Shown: positions 9,110-17,661 of the stretch, piece after piece
Position numbering within the stretch: position 1 is the stretch's first letter
How the letters are laid out: the number at the start of each line of letters is the position of its first letter
NCBI RefSeq assembly: GCF_047425875.1
Contig: NZ_CP179727.1
Location: forward strand, 1,984,001 to 2,048,000
Origin: Macrococcoides animalis
Lineage (GTDB): Bacteria > Bacillota > Bacilli > Staphylococcales > Staphylococcaceae
Length of the DNA: 64,000 nt
Direction of reading: 5' to 3'
The notes under the pieces: generated by a model
The model's input: only the letters and a program-made list of their open reading frames with translations
Database searches by the model: none
What the model was told of the DNA's origin: nothing
Made by a program: the position numbers and the translations under genes

Positions 9110-12100
9110 ATGGTTGTACATTTAAATATTCATTCGTCATTTGATTTACTGCACTCAACAATAACGATTGATACATTAGTGGAACGCGTGAAAGCATTAG
9201 GACAAACTGCAGTCGCAATTACCGATTTGAATGTTTTATTTGGTGTACAGGCATTTTATACGACTTGTTTAAAAGCAGGAATAAAGCCAATCATCGGTAT
9301 GGAAGTAATCTTAACAGATGGTATTGATGATTGTAATGCGGTGTTGCTTGCAAAGAATAATACAGGCTTTAAAAATTTGATGCAATTATCATCAAGAATT
9401 CAACTAAAGCGATTGTATAAAATTTCGTCAGATATTTTAAAGCAATACTCCTCTGATTTAATCATCATTTACAAAGGTTTAGGCGACAATCAACAACATT
9501 TTGTACTCAGAGATCAAGACTATTATGTGAGTCATGACAGTTCGTATGATGCACGACAAGTATATATCGATGATGTTCGTTACTTAACGCCAGATGGTAT
9601 TGTAGATTTAAGTATTTTGAATGCAATTGATGAAAATAAAAAGATGCCACTTGAAACAGTCCAATTAAAAGCAGGCACAAAATATATTAAATCCGATGAA
9701 GTACTTATGGATTTAGGTGTTACGCGTGAACTACTTGAAACGTCAGAAGCAATTGCTGATCAGTGTACAGTCAAGTTAGAAAAGTCATCGCATTTACCGA
9801 AGTTTCCAGTACCAAATGATAAGACAAGTGATGAATACCTTTATGAATTATTACAAAAGCAAAAATTGAAGTATCCTCAATTTGATGAGCGCTATGAAGC
9901 AAGAATGCAATATGAGTATGATGTAATATGTGAGATGGGATTTGCAGATTATTTCTTAATTGTTAGTGATTTGATTCATTTTGCGAAATCAAATCATATT
10001 TTAGTTGGTCCAGGTCGTGGTTCTTCGAGTGGCTCATTAGTCAGTTACGTTTTAAATATTACGACGATAGATCCTATTGAATATGATTTATTATTCGAAC
10101 GTTTCTTAAATCCAGAACGTGTAACGATGCCTGATATTGATATTGACTTTGAAGATACAAAGCGCGATTTAGTAATTGATTATGTCACTAAGAAATATGG
10201 TGCATTTAATGTGAGTGGTATTGTCACTTTCGGTCATTTATCAATGCGAGCGGTTATGCGAGATGTTGGACGAATATTGCAATTTTCAGAAGGTGAATTA
10301 AAAGAAGCGAGTAGTATCCTCGGACGTGGTAACTATCATGATTTAAACGATGCTTATGAAGATGATAATTTTGCGCGTTTTGTCGATTACAATGAGCGTC
10401 GTAAGAAGTGGTTTCAAATCGCGAAGTCACTTGAAGGACTACCACGTCACACATCTACCCATGCAGCGGGTGTAATCATTCATGATCAGTTGTTAACGGA
10501 TTATGTCCCCCTCATCATGGGAGATGACATTCCTTTAACACAGTGGAATATGACCGAAGTTGAGGCGGTTGGTTTACTCAAAATAGACTTTTTAGGCCTA
10601 CGTAACTTAACCATTATTCAAAACGTTTTACGTTCAATTAAATCACAATACGGAAAAACTATTAATATAGAGCATGTGCCGATGGACGATAAAAAAGTGT
10701 TTCAATATTTATCTCAAGGCGATACAATGGGAATCTTTCAATTAGAATCTGACGGTATTCGTAATGTATTAAAGCGATTAAAGCCTGAAGCCTTTGATGA
10801 TATTGTTGCAGTCTTAAGTTTATATCGTCCCGGTCCAATGGAACAAATTCCATTATATATTGAACGTCGTCATAATAAACAACCCGTTCAATTGCCGCAT
10901 GAAGATTTAGCAGATATCTTGTTACCGACATATGGTGTTATTATTTATCAAGAACAAATTATGCAAATCGCGAACAAATTTGCAGGCTTTTCGTACGGTG
11001 AAGCAGATATTTTGAGACGTGCGATGAGCAAGAAGAATCGTCAGACGTTACTTGAAGAACAAATACACTTTGTGAATGGGAGTATGCACAATGGCTATTC
11101 AAAAGAAGATGCCACTGCGATTTATGAGCTCATTTTAAAGTTTGCTAACTATGGTTTTAATAAAGCGCATGCAGTTGCTTATGCCAAAGTTTCGTATTTA
11201 ATGATGTATTTTAAAGTACATTATCCAAATATTTTTTATGCTGCAACCTTAAGTAATCAAATAGGTGTAGAAAATAAGACGAGAGAAATCATCTCAGAAA
11301 TCAAAGCTCGTATGATTAATATTTATCCTGCTGATATCAACAAAGCGGGTTGGTATTATAAACCACAAAAAGATGGCATAATGATGTCACTTGGAATGAT
11401 TAAAGGTGTCGGTTATAAAAGTGTGATTGAAATTGTTGATGAACGTAAAAAGGGTCCATTTAAAGACATTTATGATTTTTGCGCTAGGATTCCTAAACGA
11501 GTGAAATCAAAGGCGTTGCTAGAAGCTCTGATTCACGTTGGTGCCTTTGATAACTTTGAAGAAAACAGAGCGACAATGCTTGCTTCACTCGACGCAATAT
11601 TAGATGTTGAAAAAGAAGCGTTTGGGGAGATGAGCTTTTTAGAATCATTAGGATTGAATAAAAAGAAGACCTATCATTATCAAGAGGAAATGTCAGATGA
11701 TCAAAAGGCTAGTTTTGAACTTTCGTATTTAGGATTTTATATATCGAAACATCCGATTGAATCGTTGTTTAATCAATTGCAATATCTTCCGTTATACCGT
11801 ATAAATCAAAAGGCCAATGATCAATATATATTAGTGTGGATTGAAGATTTGAGAAGAATAAGAACGAAAAAAGGTCAGCCAATGGCATTTGTCAATGCGA
11901 TGGATGGGATACATCATATTGATTTAGTCGTATTTCCTACAACCTTCTATCAATATGAAACGTTAATTCAAACCAATCACCCGTTGATTATAAAAGGGAA
12001 GTTTGACCAAAAGAAAGAGCAACAGCTGATTGTAAGCGAAGTTGTTACAGTTGAAGACTTTAAATCCCGTATTCAGAAGCAAGCGAAACAGCTATATGTG

Positions 12101-12259
12101 AGAGTTCCAATTCAAAATCGTGAAATGTTACAAGAAGTAGGTGATATTGAAGTTATTCATTTTGAGAATAATCAATCGCAAGTTGTTGGATACATTCAAA
12201 AAATGCAACTCGATGACTTTATGGCAACCTATCACAAAGCAGATGTTCGATTAATTTAA
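9110..12259 (+). CDS. dnaE: DNA polymerase III alpha subunit DnaE
   Basis: DnaE is the second replicative C-family polymerase of low-GC Gram-positives. It extends RNA primers before handover to PolC and takes part in error-prone repair. The 1049-residue protein starts with a PHP domain (HLNIHSSFDLL). The palm carries GPGRGSSSGS (about residues 301-310) and the catalytic aspartates in PDIDIDFED (about 343-351). A finger segment with the YQEQIM and FNKAHAVAYA motifs follows, then helix-hairpin-helix and a degenerate OB region near the C-terminus. It lacks the proofreading exonuclease domain that PolC has. An AGAGGTGA site sets the ATG. Confidence 0.97.
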   Translation: MVVHLNIHSSFDLLHSTITIDTLVERVKALGQTAVAITDLNVLFGVQAFYTTCLKAGIKPIIGMEVILTDGIDDCNAVLLAKNNTGFKNLMQLSSRIQLKRLYKISSDILKQYSSDLIIIYKGLGDNQQHFVLRDQDYYVSHDSSYDARQVYIDDVRYLTPDGIVDLSILNAIDENKKMPLETVQLKAGTKYIKSDEVLMDLGVTRELLETSEAIADQCTVKLEKSSHLPKFPVPNDKTSDEYLYELLQKQKLKYPQFDERYEARMQYEYDVICEMGFADYFLIVSDLIHFAKSNHILVGPGRGSSSGSLVSYVLNITTIDPIEYDLLFERFLNPERVTMPDIDIDFEDTKRDLVIDYVTKKYGAFNVSGIVTFGHLSMRAVMRDVGRILQFSEGELKEASSILGRGNYHDLNDAYEDDNFARFVDYNERRKKWFQIAKSLEGLPRHTSTHAAGVIIHDQLLTDYVPLIMGDDIPLTQWNMTEVEAVGLLKIDFLGLRNLTIIQNVLRSIKSQYGKTINIEHVPMDDKKVFQYLSQGDTMGIFQLESDGIRNVLKRLKPEAFDDIVAVLSLYRPGPMEQIPLYIERRHNKQPVQLPHEDLADILLPTYGVIIYQEQIMQIANKFAGFSYGEADILRRAMSKKNRQTLLEEQIHFVNGSMHNGYSKEDATAIYELILKFANYGFNKAHAVAYAKVSYLMMYFKVHYPNIFYAATLSNQIGVENKTREIISEIKARMINIYPADINKAGWYYKPQKDGIMMSLGMIKGVGYKSVIEIVDERKKGPFKDIYDFCARIPKRVKSKALLEALIHVGAFDNFEENRATMLASLDAILDVEKEAFGEMSFLESLGLNKKKTYHYQEEMSDDQKASFELSYLGFYISKHPIESLFNQLQYLPLYRINQKANDQYILVWIEDLRRIRTKKGQPMAFVNAMDGIHHIDLVVFPTTFYQYETLIQTNHPLIIKGKFDQKKEQQLIVSEVVTVEDFKSRIQKQAKQLYVRVPIQNREMLQEVGDIEVIHFENNQSQVVGYIQKMQLDDFMATYHKADVRLI

Positions 12260-12260
12260 C

Positions 12261-12316
12261 TTTTCAAATAATAATATTTTATGATATAGTATTCCTTAGT
12301 GGTCTGACCACTAAGG
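12261..12316 (+). promoter_or_regulatory. Promoter and perfect FadR-like operator
   Basis: TTTTCA (12261-12266) and TATAGT (12285-12290) form a weak promoter. A perfect palindrome with arms CCTTAGTGGTC and GACCACTAAGG around a central T covers 12294-12316, over the expected start site. Its core TGGTC-N-GACCA equals the core of the E. coli FadR operator and suits a GntR/FadR-family helix-turn-helix. The stem is followed by TTTTTT, so it could also terminate dnaE transcription. Autoregulation by the next gene is inferred. Confidence 0.7.
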
Positions 12317-12345
12317 TTTTTTATTGAACTTAAGGAGGTCAAGGC

Positions 12346-12789
12346 TTGAATCCTATTCCAAACAAAGGGTTTAATGCTGTAATTACAGCAATAAATGAAA
12401 TAATAAAAACGAAAAACTTAACCGCAGGAGACAAATTACCTTCAGAACGCTATTTAAGTGAGAATTTAAATATTAGCAGGTCAAGTGTGCGTGAAGCACT
12501 TCGTGCATTAGAAATGTTAGGTGTCATTGAAACACGCCGTGGTGAAGGAACGTATATCACTGAGATGGATAACAATCAATTTATGGAAATGATTGCGGGC
12601 TATGTGATTACGACAGAGACACAACAGGCGGAAATATCAGAATTCATACATATAATTGAGACGATTGCCAGTGTGCAAAATGACGATACGCGTGAACTTG
12701 CTGAAGCAATAGAATCACGCAATACTATCTTGTTTCGAGTATGGAAATTACTGAAACAATTTGAAAAGACATATGATGTAGAGGAGTAA
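12346..12789 (+). CDS. Short GntR/FadR-type transcriptional regulator
   Basis: A 147-residue DNA-binding protein. Residues 8-75 form a GntR-type winged helix with the diagnostic GDKLPSERYLSENLNISRSS and VREALRALEMLGVIETRRGEG. The remaining 70 residues are too short for a complete FadR or FCD effector domain (normally about 150), so ligand sensing may be lost or simplified. The start is TTG at 12346 after AAGGAGGTC. A FadR-like palindrome lies 30 bases upstream. The stop lies four bases before accD, so it heads an accDA operon and is a good candidate for controlling malonyl-CoA supply. No name is assigned. Confidence 0.85.
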   Translation: MNPIPNKGFNAVITAINEIIKTKNLTAGDKLPSERYLSENLNISRSSVREALRALEMLGVIETRRGEGTYITEMDNNQFMEMIAGYVITTETQQAEISEFIHIIETIASVQNDDTRELAEAIESRNTILFRVWKLLKQFEKTYDVEE

Positions 12790-12793
12790 AGGT

Positions 12794-13648
12794 ATGTTTA
12801 AAGATATATTCAAACGTAATAAAAAGAAAAAATATGTTGCGGTTCAGAACATGAAAGATACAGATGTACCAGAAGGTATTATGGTGAAATGCCCAAAATG
12901 TAAAAAAATCATGTACACGAAAGAATTAAGCACTAGTATAAATGTTTGCTTTCATTGTGATCATCATATGTCACTTAGTGCATACGAACGTATCGATGCC
13001 ATTACAGATAAAGATAGTTTTGAAGAATTTGATCAAGTCATCGCATCACAAAATCCATTATCTTTCCCAAACTATGCAGAAAAGTTAGAGAGCGATAAAG
13101 AAAAGACGGGTTTAAATGAAGCGGTTGTTACAGGTATAGGCAAAATTGACGGTAATCCATATGGCATTTGTGTTATGGATTCAAGGTTTAGAATGGGCTC
13201 AATGGGGACTGTTGTAGGTGAGAAGATTAGTCGTGTGATTGATTATTGTACTGCATATGATTTACCATTTGTAATTTTTACTGCGAGTGGTGGTGCTCGT
13301 ATGCAAGAAGGAATTTTGTCATTAATGCAAATGGCAAAGACAAGTGTAGCAATTGAGCGTCATAGTGAAAAAGGTTTGCTTTTTATTTCATATATGACAC
13401 ACCCTACAACTGGTGGTGTGTCAGCAAGTTTTGCGTCAGTAGGAGACATAAACTTAGCTGAACCTGAAGCACTAATTGGTTTTGCTGGTCGTCGCATCAT
13501 TGAACAAACGATAAATGAAAAATTACCAGATGATTTCCAAACAGCAGAATTTTTATTAGAGCATGGGCAATTAGATAAGGTAGTGCATCGAAAAGATATG
13601 AAAGCAACGTTAAGTAAAATCATCGCGATGCATTCGGAAGGAGCATAA
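12794..13648 (+). CDS. accD: Acetyl-CoA carboxylase, beta carboxyltransferase
   Basis: AccD and AccA form the carboxyltransferase that moves CO2 from carboxybiotin to acetyl-CoA, the first committed step of fatty-acid synthesis. This 284-residue protein carries an N-terminal zinc ribbon, C-x2-C-x15-C-x2-C, at about residues 33-55, and the crotonase-like core with TASGGARMQEG and SYMTHPTTGGVSAS. The biotin and BCCP subunits are not in this window. It is coupled to the GntR-type gene before it and to accA after it, with gaps of four and two bases. Confidence 0.96.
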   Translation: MFKDIFKRNKKKKYVAVQNMKDTDVPEGIMVKCPKCKKIMYTKELSTSINVCFHCDHHMSLSAYERIDAITDKDSFEEFDQVIASQNPLSFPNYAEKLESDKEKTGLNEAVVTGIGKIDGNPYGICVMDSRFRMGSMGTVVGEKISRVIDYCTAYDLPFVIFTASGGARMQEGILSLMQMAKTSVAIERHSEKGLLFISYMTHPTTGGVSASFASVGDINLAEPEALIGFAGRRIIEQTINEKLPDDFQTAEFLLEHGQLDKVVHRKDMKATLSKIIAMHSEGA

Positions 13649-13650
13649 AG

Positions 13651-14595
13651 ATGGCATTAGAATTTGAGAAACCATTATTAGAATTAGATCGAAAAATTGA
13701 AGAACTTAAAAAATATATGTCATCTGAAGGTGTAGACTTAAGTGATGAAGTAAAAACACTAGAGATTTCACGTACAGAAAAATTTAATGAAATTTACGAA
13801 AACTTAACGCCTTGGCAACGTGTTCAAATTGCTCGCCTTGCTGAACGTCCAACAACACTTGATTATATTCAATATTTATTTGATGACTTTATTGAATTGC
13901 ATGGTGATCGAAACTTTAGGGATGATCCAGCAATTATCGGTGGATTAGCACGATATAAAGGGAAGTCTGTAACAGTTATCGGCCACCAACGTGGGAAAGA
14001 TACAAAAGATAATATCTTTAGAAACTTCGGTATGGCTCATCCTGAAGGCTACCGTAAAGCATTAAGGTTAATGAAACAAGCAAATAAATTTAATCGACCG
14101 ATTATATTGTTCATAGATACGAAAGGGGCTTATCCTGGTAAAGCAGCTGAAGAACGTGGACAAAGTGAATCAATAGCACGTAACCTTGTAGAAATGGCTG
14201 GGCTTACTGTTCCTGTAATTTCTATTGTAATTGGTGAAGGAGGAAGTGGTGGAGCACTCGGATTAGGTATTTGTAATCGCCTGTTAATGCTCGAGAACTC
14301 GACATATTCTGTAATTTCACCTGAAGGAGCAGCTGCACTACTATGGAAAGATAGTAGTTTGGCGCAACTTGCTGCTGAAAGTATGAAGATTACAGGACCT
14401 GATTTACTAGAGCTTGAAATAGTAGATGAACTGGTTTCAGAAGTTAAAGGTGGTGCACATTTAAATGTGCAAGAACAAAGTAAATATATTGACCAAGTGA
14501 TTGAACGTCATTTAAATGAATTACTACTATTAACACAACAAGCGTTAAAGAATCAAAGATACGAAAAATTCAGACGCATCGGTAGTGTTATGTAA
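13651..14595 (+). CDS. accA: Acetyl-CoA carboxylase, alpha carboxyltransferase
   Basis: The alpha partner of AccD in the heterotetrameric carboxyltransferase. The length of 314 residues is normal. Conserved elements include TPWQRVQIARL, ELHGDRNFRDD, GHQRGKDTK and the oxyanion region GEGGSGGALGLG (around residues 196-207), followed by YSVISPEGAAALLW. A GGAGCATAAAG site overlaps the end of accD. An inverted repeat with a T-run follows the gene, so it closes the regulator-accD-accA unit. Confidence 0.96.
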   Translation: MALEFEKPLLELDRKIEELKKYMSSEGVDLSDEVKTLEISRTEKFNEIYENLTPWQRVQIARLAERPTTLDYIQYLFDDFIELHGDRNFRDDPAIIGGLARYKGKSVTVIGHQRGKDTKDNIFRNFGMAHPEGYRKALRLMKQANKFNRPIILFIDTKGAYPGKAAEERGQSESIARNLVEMAGLTVPVISIVIGEGGSGGALGLGICNRLLMLENSTYSVISPEGAAALLWKDSSLAQLAAESMKITGPDLLELEIVDELVSEVKGGAHLNVQEQSKYIDQVIERHLNELLLLTQQALKNQRYEKFRRIGSVM

Positions 14596-14641
14596 ATTTT
14601 TCTTGCTGTATTTAAACAGTTTGTAAATTTATGAAAATACT

Positions 14642-14656
14642 ATGTAAACGCTTATT
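14642..14656 (+). promoter_or_regulatory. cre-like site after accA
   Basis: ATGTAAACGCTTATT fits the CcpA cre consensus except at one position. It lies before the accA terminator and about 150 bases upstream of pfkA, so its target is uncertain; looping with the second site at 14705 is possible. Confidence 0.35.
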
Positions 14657-14660
14657 TACA

Positions 14661-14692
14661 AACCCGTAGAAGCTTATTCTATCGGGTTTTTT
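14661..14692 (+). terminator. Terminator of accDA
   Basis: AACCCGTAGA and TCTATCGGGTT form an imperfect stem followed by TTTTTT, 66 bases after the accA stop. Confidence 0.8.
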
Positions 14693-14704
14693 AAATGTTC
14701 ACAT

Positions 14705-14729
14705 ATAAAACGTTTACATCTGTTATAAT
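14705..14729 (+). promoter_or_regulatory. pfkA promoter region with cre-like site
   Basis: A TATAAT box (14724-14729) stands 77 bases before pfkA. The 15 bases at 14705-14719 read, on the minus strand, ATGTAAACGTTTTAT, one mismatch from the cre consensus. The site falls just upstream of the -10 box. In Lactococcus CcpA activates the pfk-pyk operon through such a site; the direction of control here cannot be told. Confidence 0.5.
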
Positions 14730-14805
14730 ACATGATTTTAATGGATATAAATTTTTAATTGTGTTAATTTAAGAGTATCAATTAACTAAAGGTGAGGATA
14801 ATACT

Positions 14806-15765
14806 ATGAAAAAGATAGCAGTATTAACAAGTGGTGGGGATGCGCCAGGAATGAACGCAGCAGTTCGTGCCGTGGTGCGTAAAGCAATGTATCATGATAT
14901 AGAAGTTTATGGGGTCTATCAAGGTTATCAAGGACTCGTTAATAATAATATTCACAAAATGGAACGTGGTACTGTTGGGGATAAAATCCAACGCGGAGGA
15001 ACTTTCCTTCAATCAGCACGTTGCCCAGAATTTAAAGAGCCAGATGTACGTCAAAAAGGGATCGACAATTTAAAAAAATTAGGTATAGAAGGTTTAGTTG
15101 TTGTAGGTGGAGATGGAAGTTACCGCGGTGCACAACGATTAAATGAGGAAGGTATTAGAACAATAGGTATTCCAGGTACAATCGATAATGATATAAATGG
15201 AACAGATTTCACGATTGGTTTTGATACAGCATTAAATACAATTATTGAAGCAATTGATAAAATCCGTGATACTGCATCAAGTCATGAACGTACATTCATT
15301 GTTGAAGTTATGGGTCGTGATGCAGGAGATTTAGCATTATGGTCAGGACTTGCGGGTGGTGCTGAAACAGTACTCGTACCTGAACATAAAAAGGATATTA
15401 AAGAAATTGCGAATAAGATTCAACAAGGTATTGAACGTGGGAAAAAACACTCAATCATCGTTGTTGCTGAAGGTGTTATGAGTGGACATGAATGTGGTGA
15501 ACAACTTAAGAAGTATATTAATGTAGATACTCGTATTTCTGTATTAGGACATATGCAACGTGGAGGGTCTCCTTCAGGATTAGACAGAGTACTCGCTAGC
15601 CGATTAGGTGGATATGCCGTTGAATTATTATTAAATGATGAAACAGGATTAGCAGTAGGGATTCAAAATAATAAATTATCAAAAACAACATTCGATGATA
15701 TTTTCACAGCTACGCATACTTTAGATGAACAAATGTATGCATTATCTAATGAATTATCAATTTAA
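14806..15765 (+). CDS. pfkA: 6-phosphofructokinase
   Basis: PfkA phosphorylates fructose 6-phosphate with ATP, the committed glycolytic step, and is allosterically controlled by PEP and ADP in bacteria. The 319-residue protein shows the ATP loop TSGGDAPGMNAAVRA (residues 8-22), GGDGSYRGA, and the catalytic segment PGTIDNDINGTD with the base Asp near residue 127. The fructose 6-phosphate segment LGHMQRGGSPS also fits. The start follows AAAGGTGAGG. It precedes pyk by 85 bases, forming a glycolytic pair. Confidence 0.97.
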   Translation: MKKIAVLTSGGDAPGMNAAVRAVVRKAMYHDIEVYGVYQGYQGLVNNNIHKMERGTVGDKIQRGGTFLQSARCPEFKEPDVRQKGIDNLKKLGIEGLVVVGGDGSYRGAQRLNEEGIRTIGIPGTIDNDINGTDFTIGFDTALNTIIEAIDKIRDTASSHERTFIVEVMGRDAGDLALWSGLAGGAETVLVPEHKKDIKEIANKIQQGIERGKKHSIIVVAEGVMSGHECGEQLKKYINVDTRISVLGHMQRGGSPSGLDRVLASRLGGYAVELLLNDETGLAVGIQNNKLSKTTFDDIFTATHTLDEQMYALSNELSI

Positions 15766-15850
15766 TATCAATATTAATTAATAATTTATTTATTGTAATT
15801 GTTATCGTTCAAAGAGAGATTTATAAAAAATTTACCGGAGGCTCATAATT

Positions 15851-17611
15851 ATGAGAAAAACTAAAATTGTATGTACGATAGGTCCAGCTTCAGAATCTAA
15901 GGAAATGTTAGAAAAATTAATGCTTGCAGGAATGAACGTTGCTCGATTAAATTTTTCACATGGTAGTCATGAAGAACATAAAGCAAGAATTGAAACTATT
16001 CGTGAAGTTGCGCAAAAATTAAATAAAACAGTTGCAATCCTGTTAGATACAAAAGGTCCTGAAATCCGTACGCATAACATGGAAAACGATAAAATCGAAT
16101 TAGTAAAAGGTTCTTCTGTTGCAATTAGTATGAAAGAAGTTATTGGAACACCTGCTGAATTCTCAGTAACCTATGAAGATTTAATCAATGATATTCATGT
16201 TGGGTCTACAATTCTTTTAGATGATGGCTTAATTGAATTAACAGTAAAAGATATCAAGCATGAAGAAGGTAGAATTATCTGTGACGTTATCAATGCTGGA
16301 GAGTTAAAAAATAAAAAAGGCGTTAATTTACCAGGAGTTAAAGTTAATCTACCTGGGATAACTGATAAAGATGCTCAAGATATTATTTTCGGTATTGAAC
16401 AGCGTGTTGATTTTATCGCAGCATCATTCGTTCGTCGAGCTAGCGATGTTTTGGAAATTCGTAAAATTTTAGAAGATAGAAACTGTGACTTCATTAATAT
16501 CATACCTAAAATTGAAAATGAAGAAGGTATTGAGAATATTGATCAAATATTAGAAGTCTCTGATGGTTTAATGGTGGCACGTGGGGATATGGGTGTTGAA
16601 ATTCCTGCTGAAGAAGTACCATTAGTACAAAAAGAATTAATTCAAAAATGTAATATTGTTGGTAAGCCAGTTATTACTGCAACACAAATGTTAGACTCTA
16701 TGCAACGCAATCCACGTTGTACACGTGCCGAAGCGAGTGATGTAGCTAATGCTATATATGATGGTACTGATGCAGTTATGTTATCAGGTGAAACAGCAGC
16801 TGGTTTATACCCAGAAGAATCAGTAAAAACAATGCACAATATTGCTTTTGCTGCTGAAGAAGCACAAGATTATAAACGTTTATTATCTGATAGAACAAAG
16901 TTAAACCAATCATCAATGGTGAATGCAATTGGTGTATCTGTAGCACATACTGCATTGAATTTAGATGTTCAAACAATTGTTGCTGCTACTGAAAGTGGCA
17001 CAACAGCACAAACAATCTCAAAATACCGTCCACATGCACATATTATTGCGGTAACACCTTACGAAGAAACTGCGCGTCATATGTCATTAGTTTGGGGTGT
17101 AATTCCAGTCATTAAAACTGGGAAATCTACTACAGATGAGTTATTAGACAAATCTGTTCAAGCTGCTATTGAAGTTGGTACTGTCGAGAATGGTGATTTA
17201 ATCATTATCACAGCAGGTATCCCAACAGGAGAAGCGGGAACTACAAACTTAATGAAAATCCATTTAATTGGGGATGTAATTGCTGCAGGACAAGGTATTG
17301 GACGTACAGCAGCAGTGGGTAAGGTTCTAGCAGTTAGATCAGCTGAAGAGTTAGCTGGACAAGACTTATCAGATAAAGTTATTGTTGCACCAGCTACAGA
17401 TGCAGATATGGTTCCTTACATTGAACAAGCATTAGCAATTGTCACTGAAGAAGGCGGATTAACATCACATGCAGCCGTTGTTGGATTAACTCTAGGCAAA
17501 CCTACAATCGTTGGTGTAGTAGATGTTATGGATAAATTAGAAACTGGTGCGTTAGTAACTGTAGATGCAGAACATAACAAAGTTTATGTAGGACATGCCA
17601 AAATTAATTAA
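15851..17611 (+). CDS. pyk: Pyruvate kinase with C-terminal PEP-utiliser domain
   Basis: Pyruvate kinase makes ATP and pyruvate from PEP. Residues 1-470 form the catalytic barrel and regulatory domain, with the N-terminal KIVCTIGPAS, DTKGPEIRTHNM and the active-site signature IPKIENEEG. The protein is 586 residues long, about 110 more than the E. coli enzyme, because of an extra C-terminal domain like the phosphohistidine domain of PEP synthase. It contains GGLTSHAAVVGLTLGKPTI (around residues 536-554). This extension is normal in bacilli and staphylococci. A strong terminator follows. Confidence 0.97.
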   Translation: MRKTKIVCTIGPASESKEMLEKLMLAGMNVARLNFSHGSHEEHKARIETIREVAQKLNKTVAILLDTKGPEIRTHNMENDKIELVKGSSVAISMKEVIGTPAEFSVTYEDLINDIHVGSTILLDDGLIELTVKDIKHEEGRIICDVINAGELKNKKGVNLPGVKVNLPGITDKDAQDIIFGIEQRVDFIAASFVRRASDVLEIRKILEDRNCDFINIIPKIENEEGIENIDQILEVSDGLMVARGDMGVEIPAEEVPLVQKELIQKCNIVGKPVITATQMLDSMQRNPRCTRAEASDVANAIYDGTDAVMLSGETAAGLYPEESVKTMHNIAFAAEEAQDYKRLLSDRTKLNQSSMVNAIGVSVAHTALNLDVQTIVAATESGTTAQTISKYRPHAHIIAVTPYEETARHMSLVWGVIPVIKTGKSTTDELLDKSVQAAIEVGTVENGDLIIITAGIPTGEAGTTNLMKIHLIGDVIAAGQGIGRTAAVGKVLAVRSAEELAGQDLSDKVIVAPATDADMVPYIEQALAIVTEEGGLTSHAAVVGLTLGKPTIVGVVDVMDKLETGALVTVDAEHNKVYVGHAKIN

Positions 17612-17615
17612 TATA

Positions 17616-17656
17616 TAAAAAAAGAAGGTCATCATAATGATGACCTTCTTTTTTCG
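17616..17656. terminator. Bidirectional terminator, pyk/permease
   Basis: AAAAAAAGAAGGTCATCA and its complement TGATGACCTTCTTTTTT form a long perfect stem between convergent genes. Confidence 0.95.
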
Positions 17657-17661
17657 TATAC

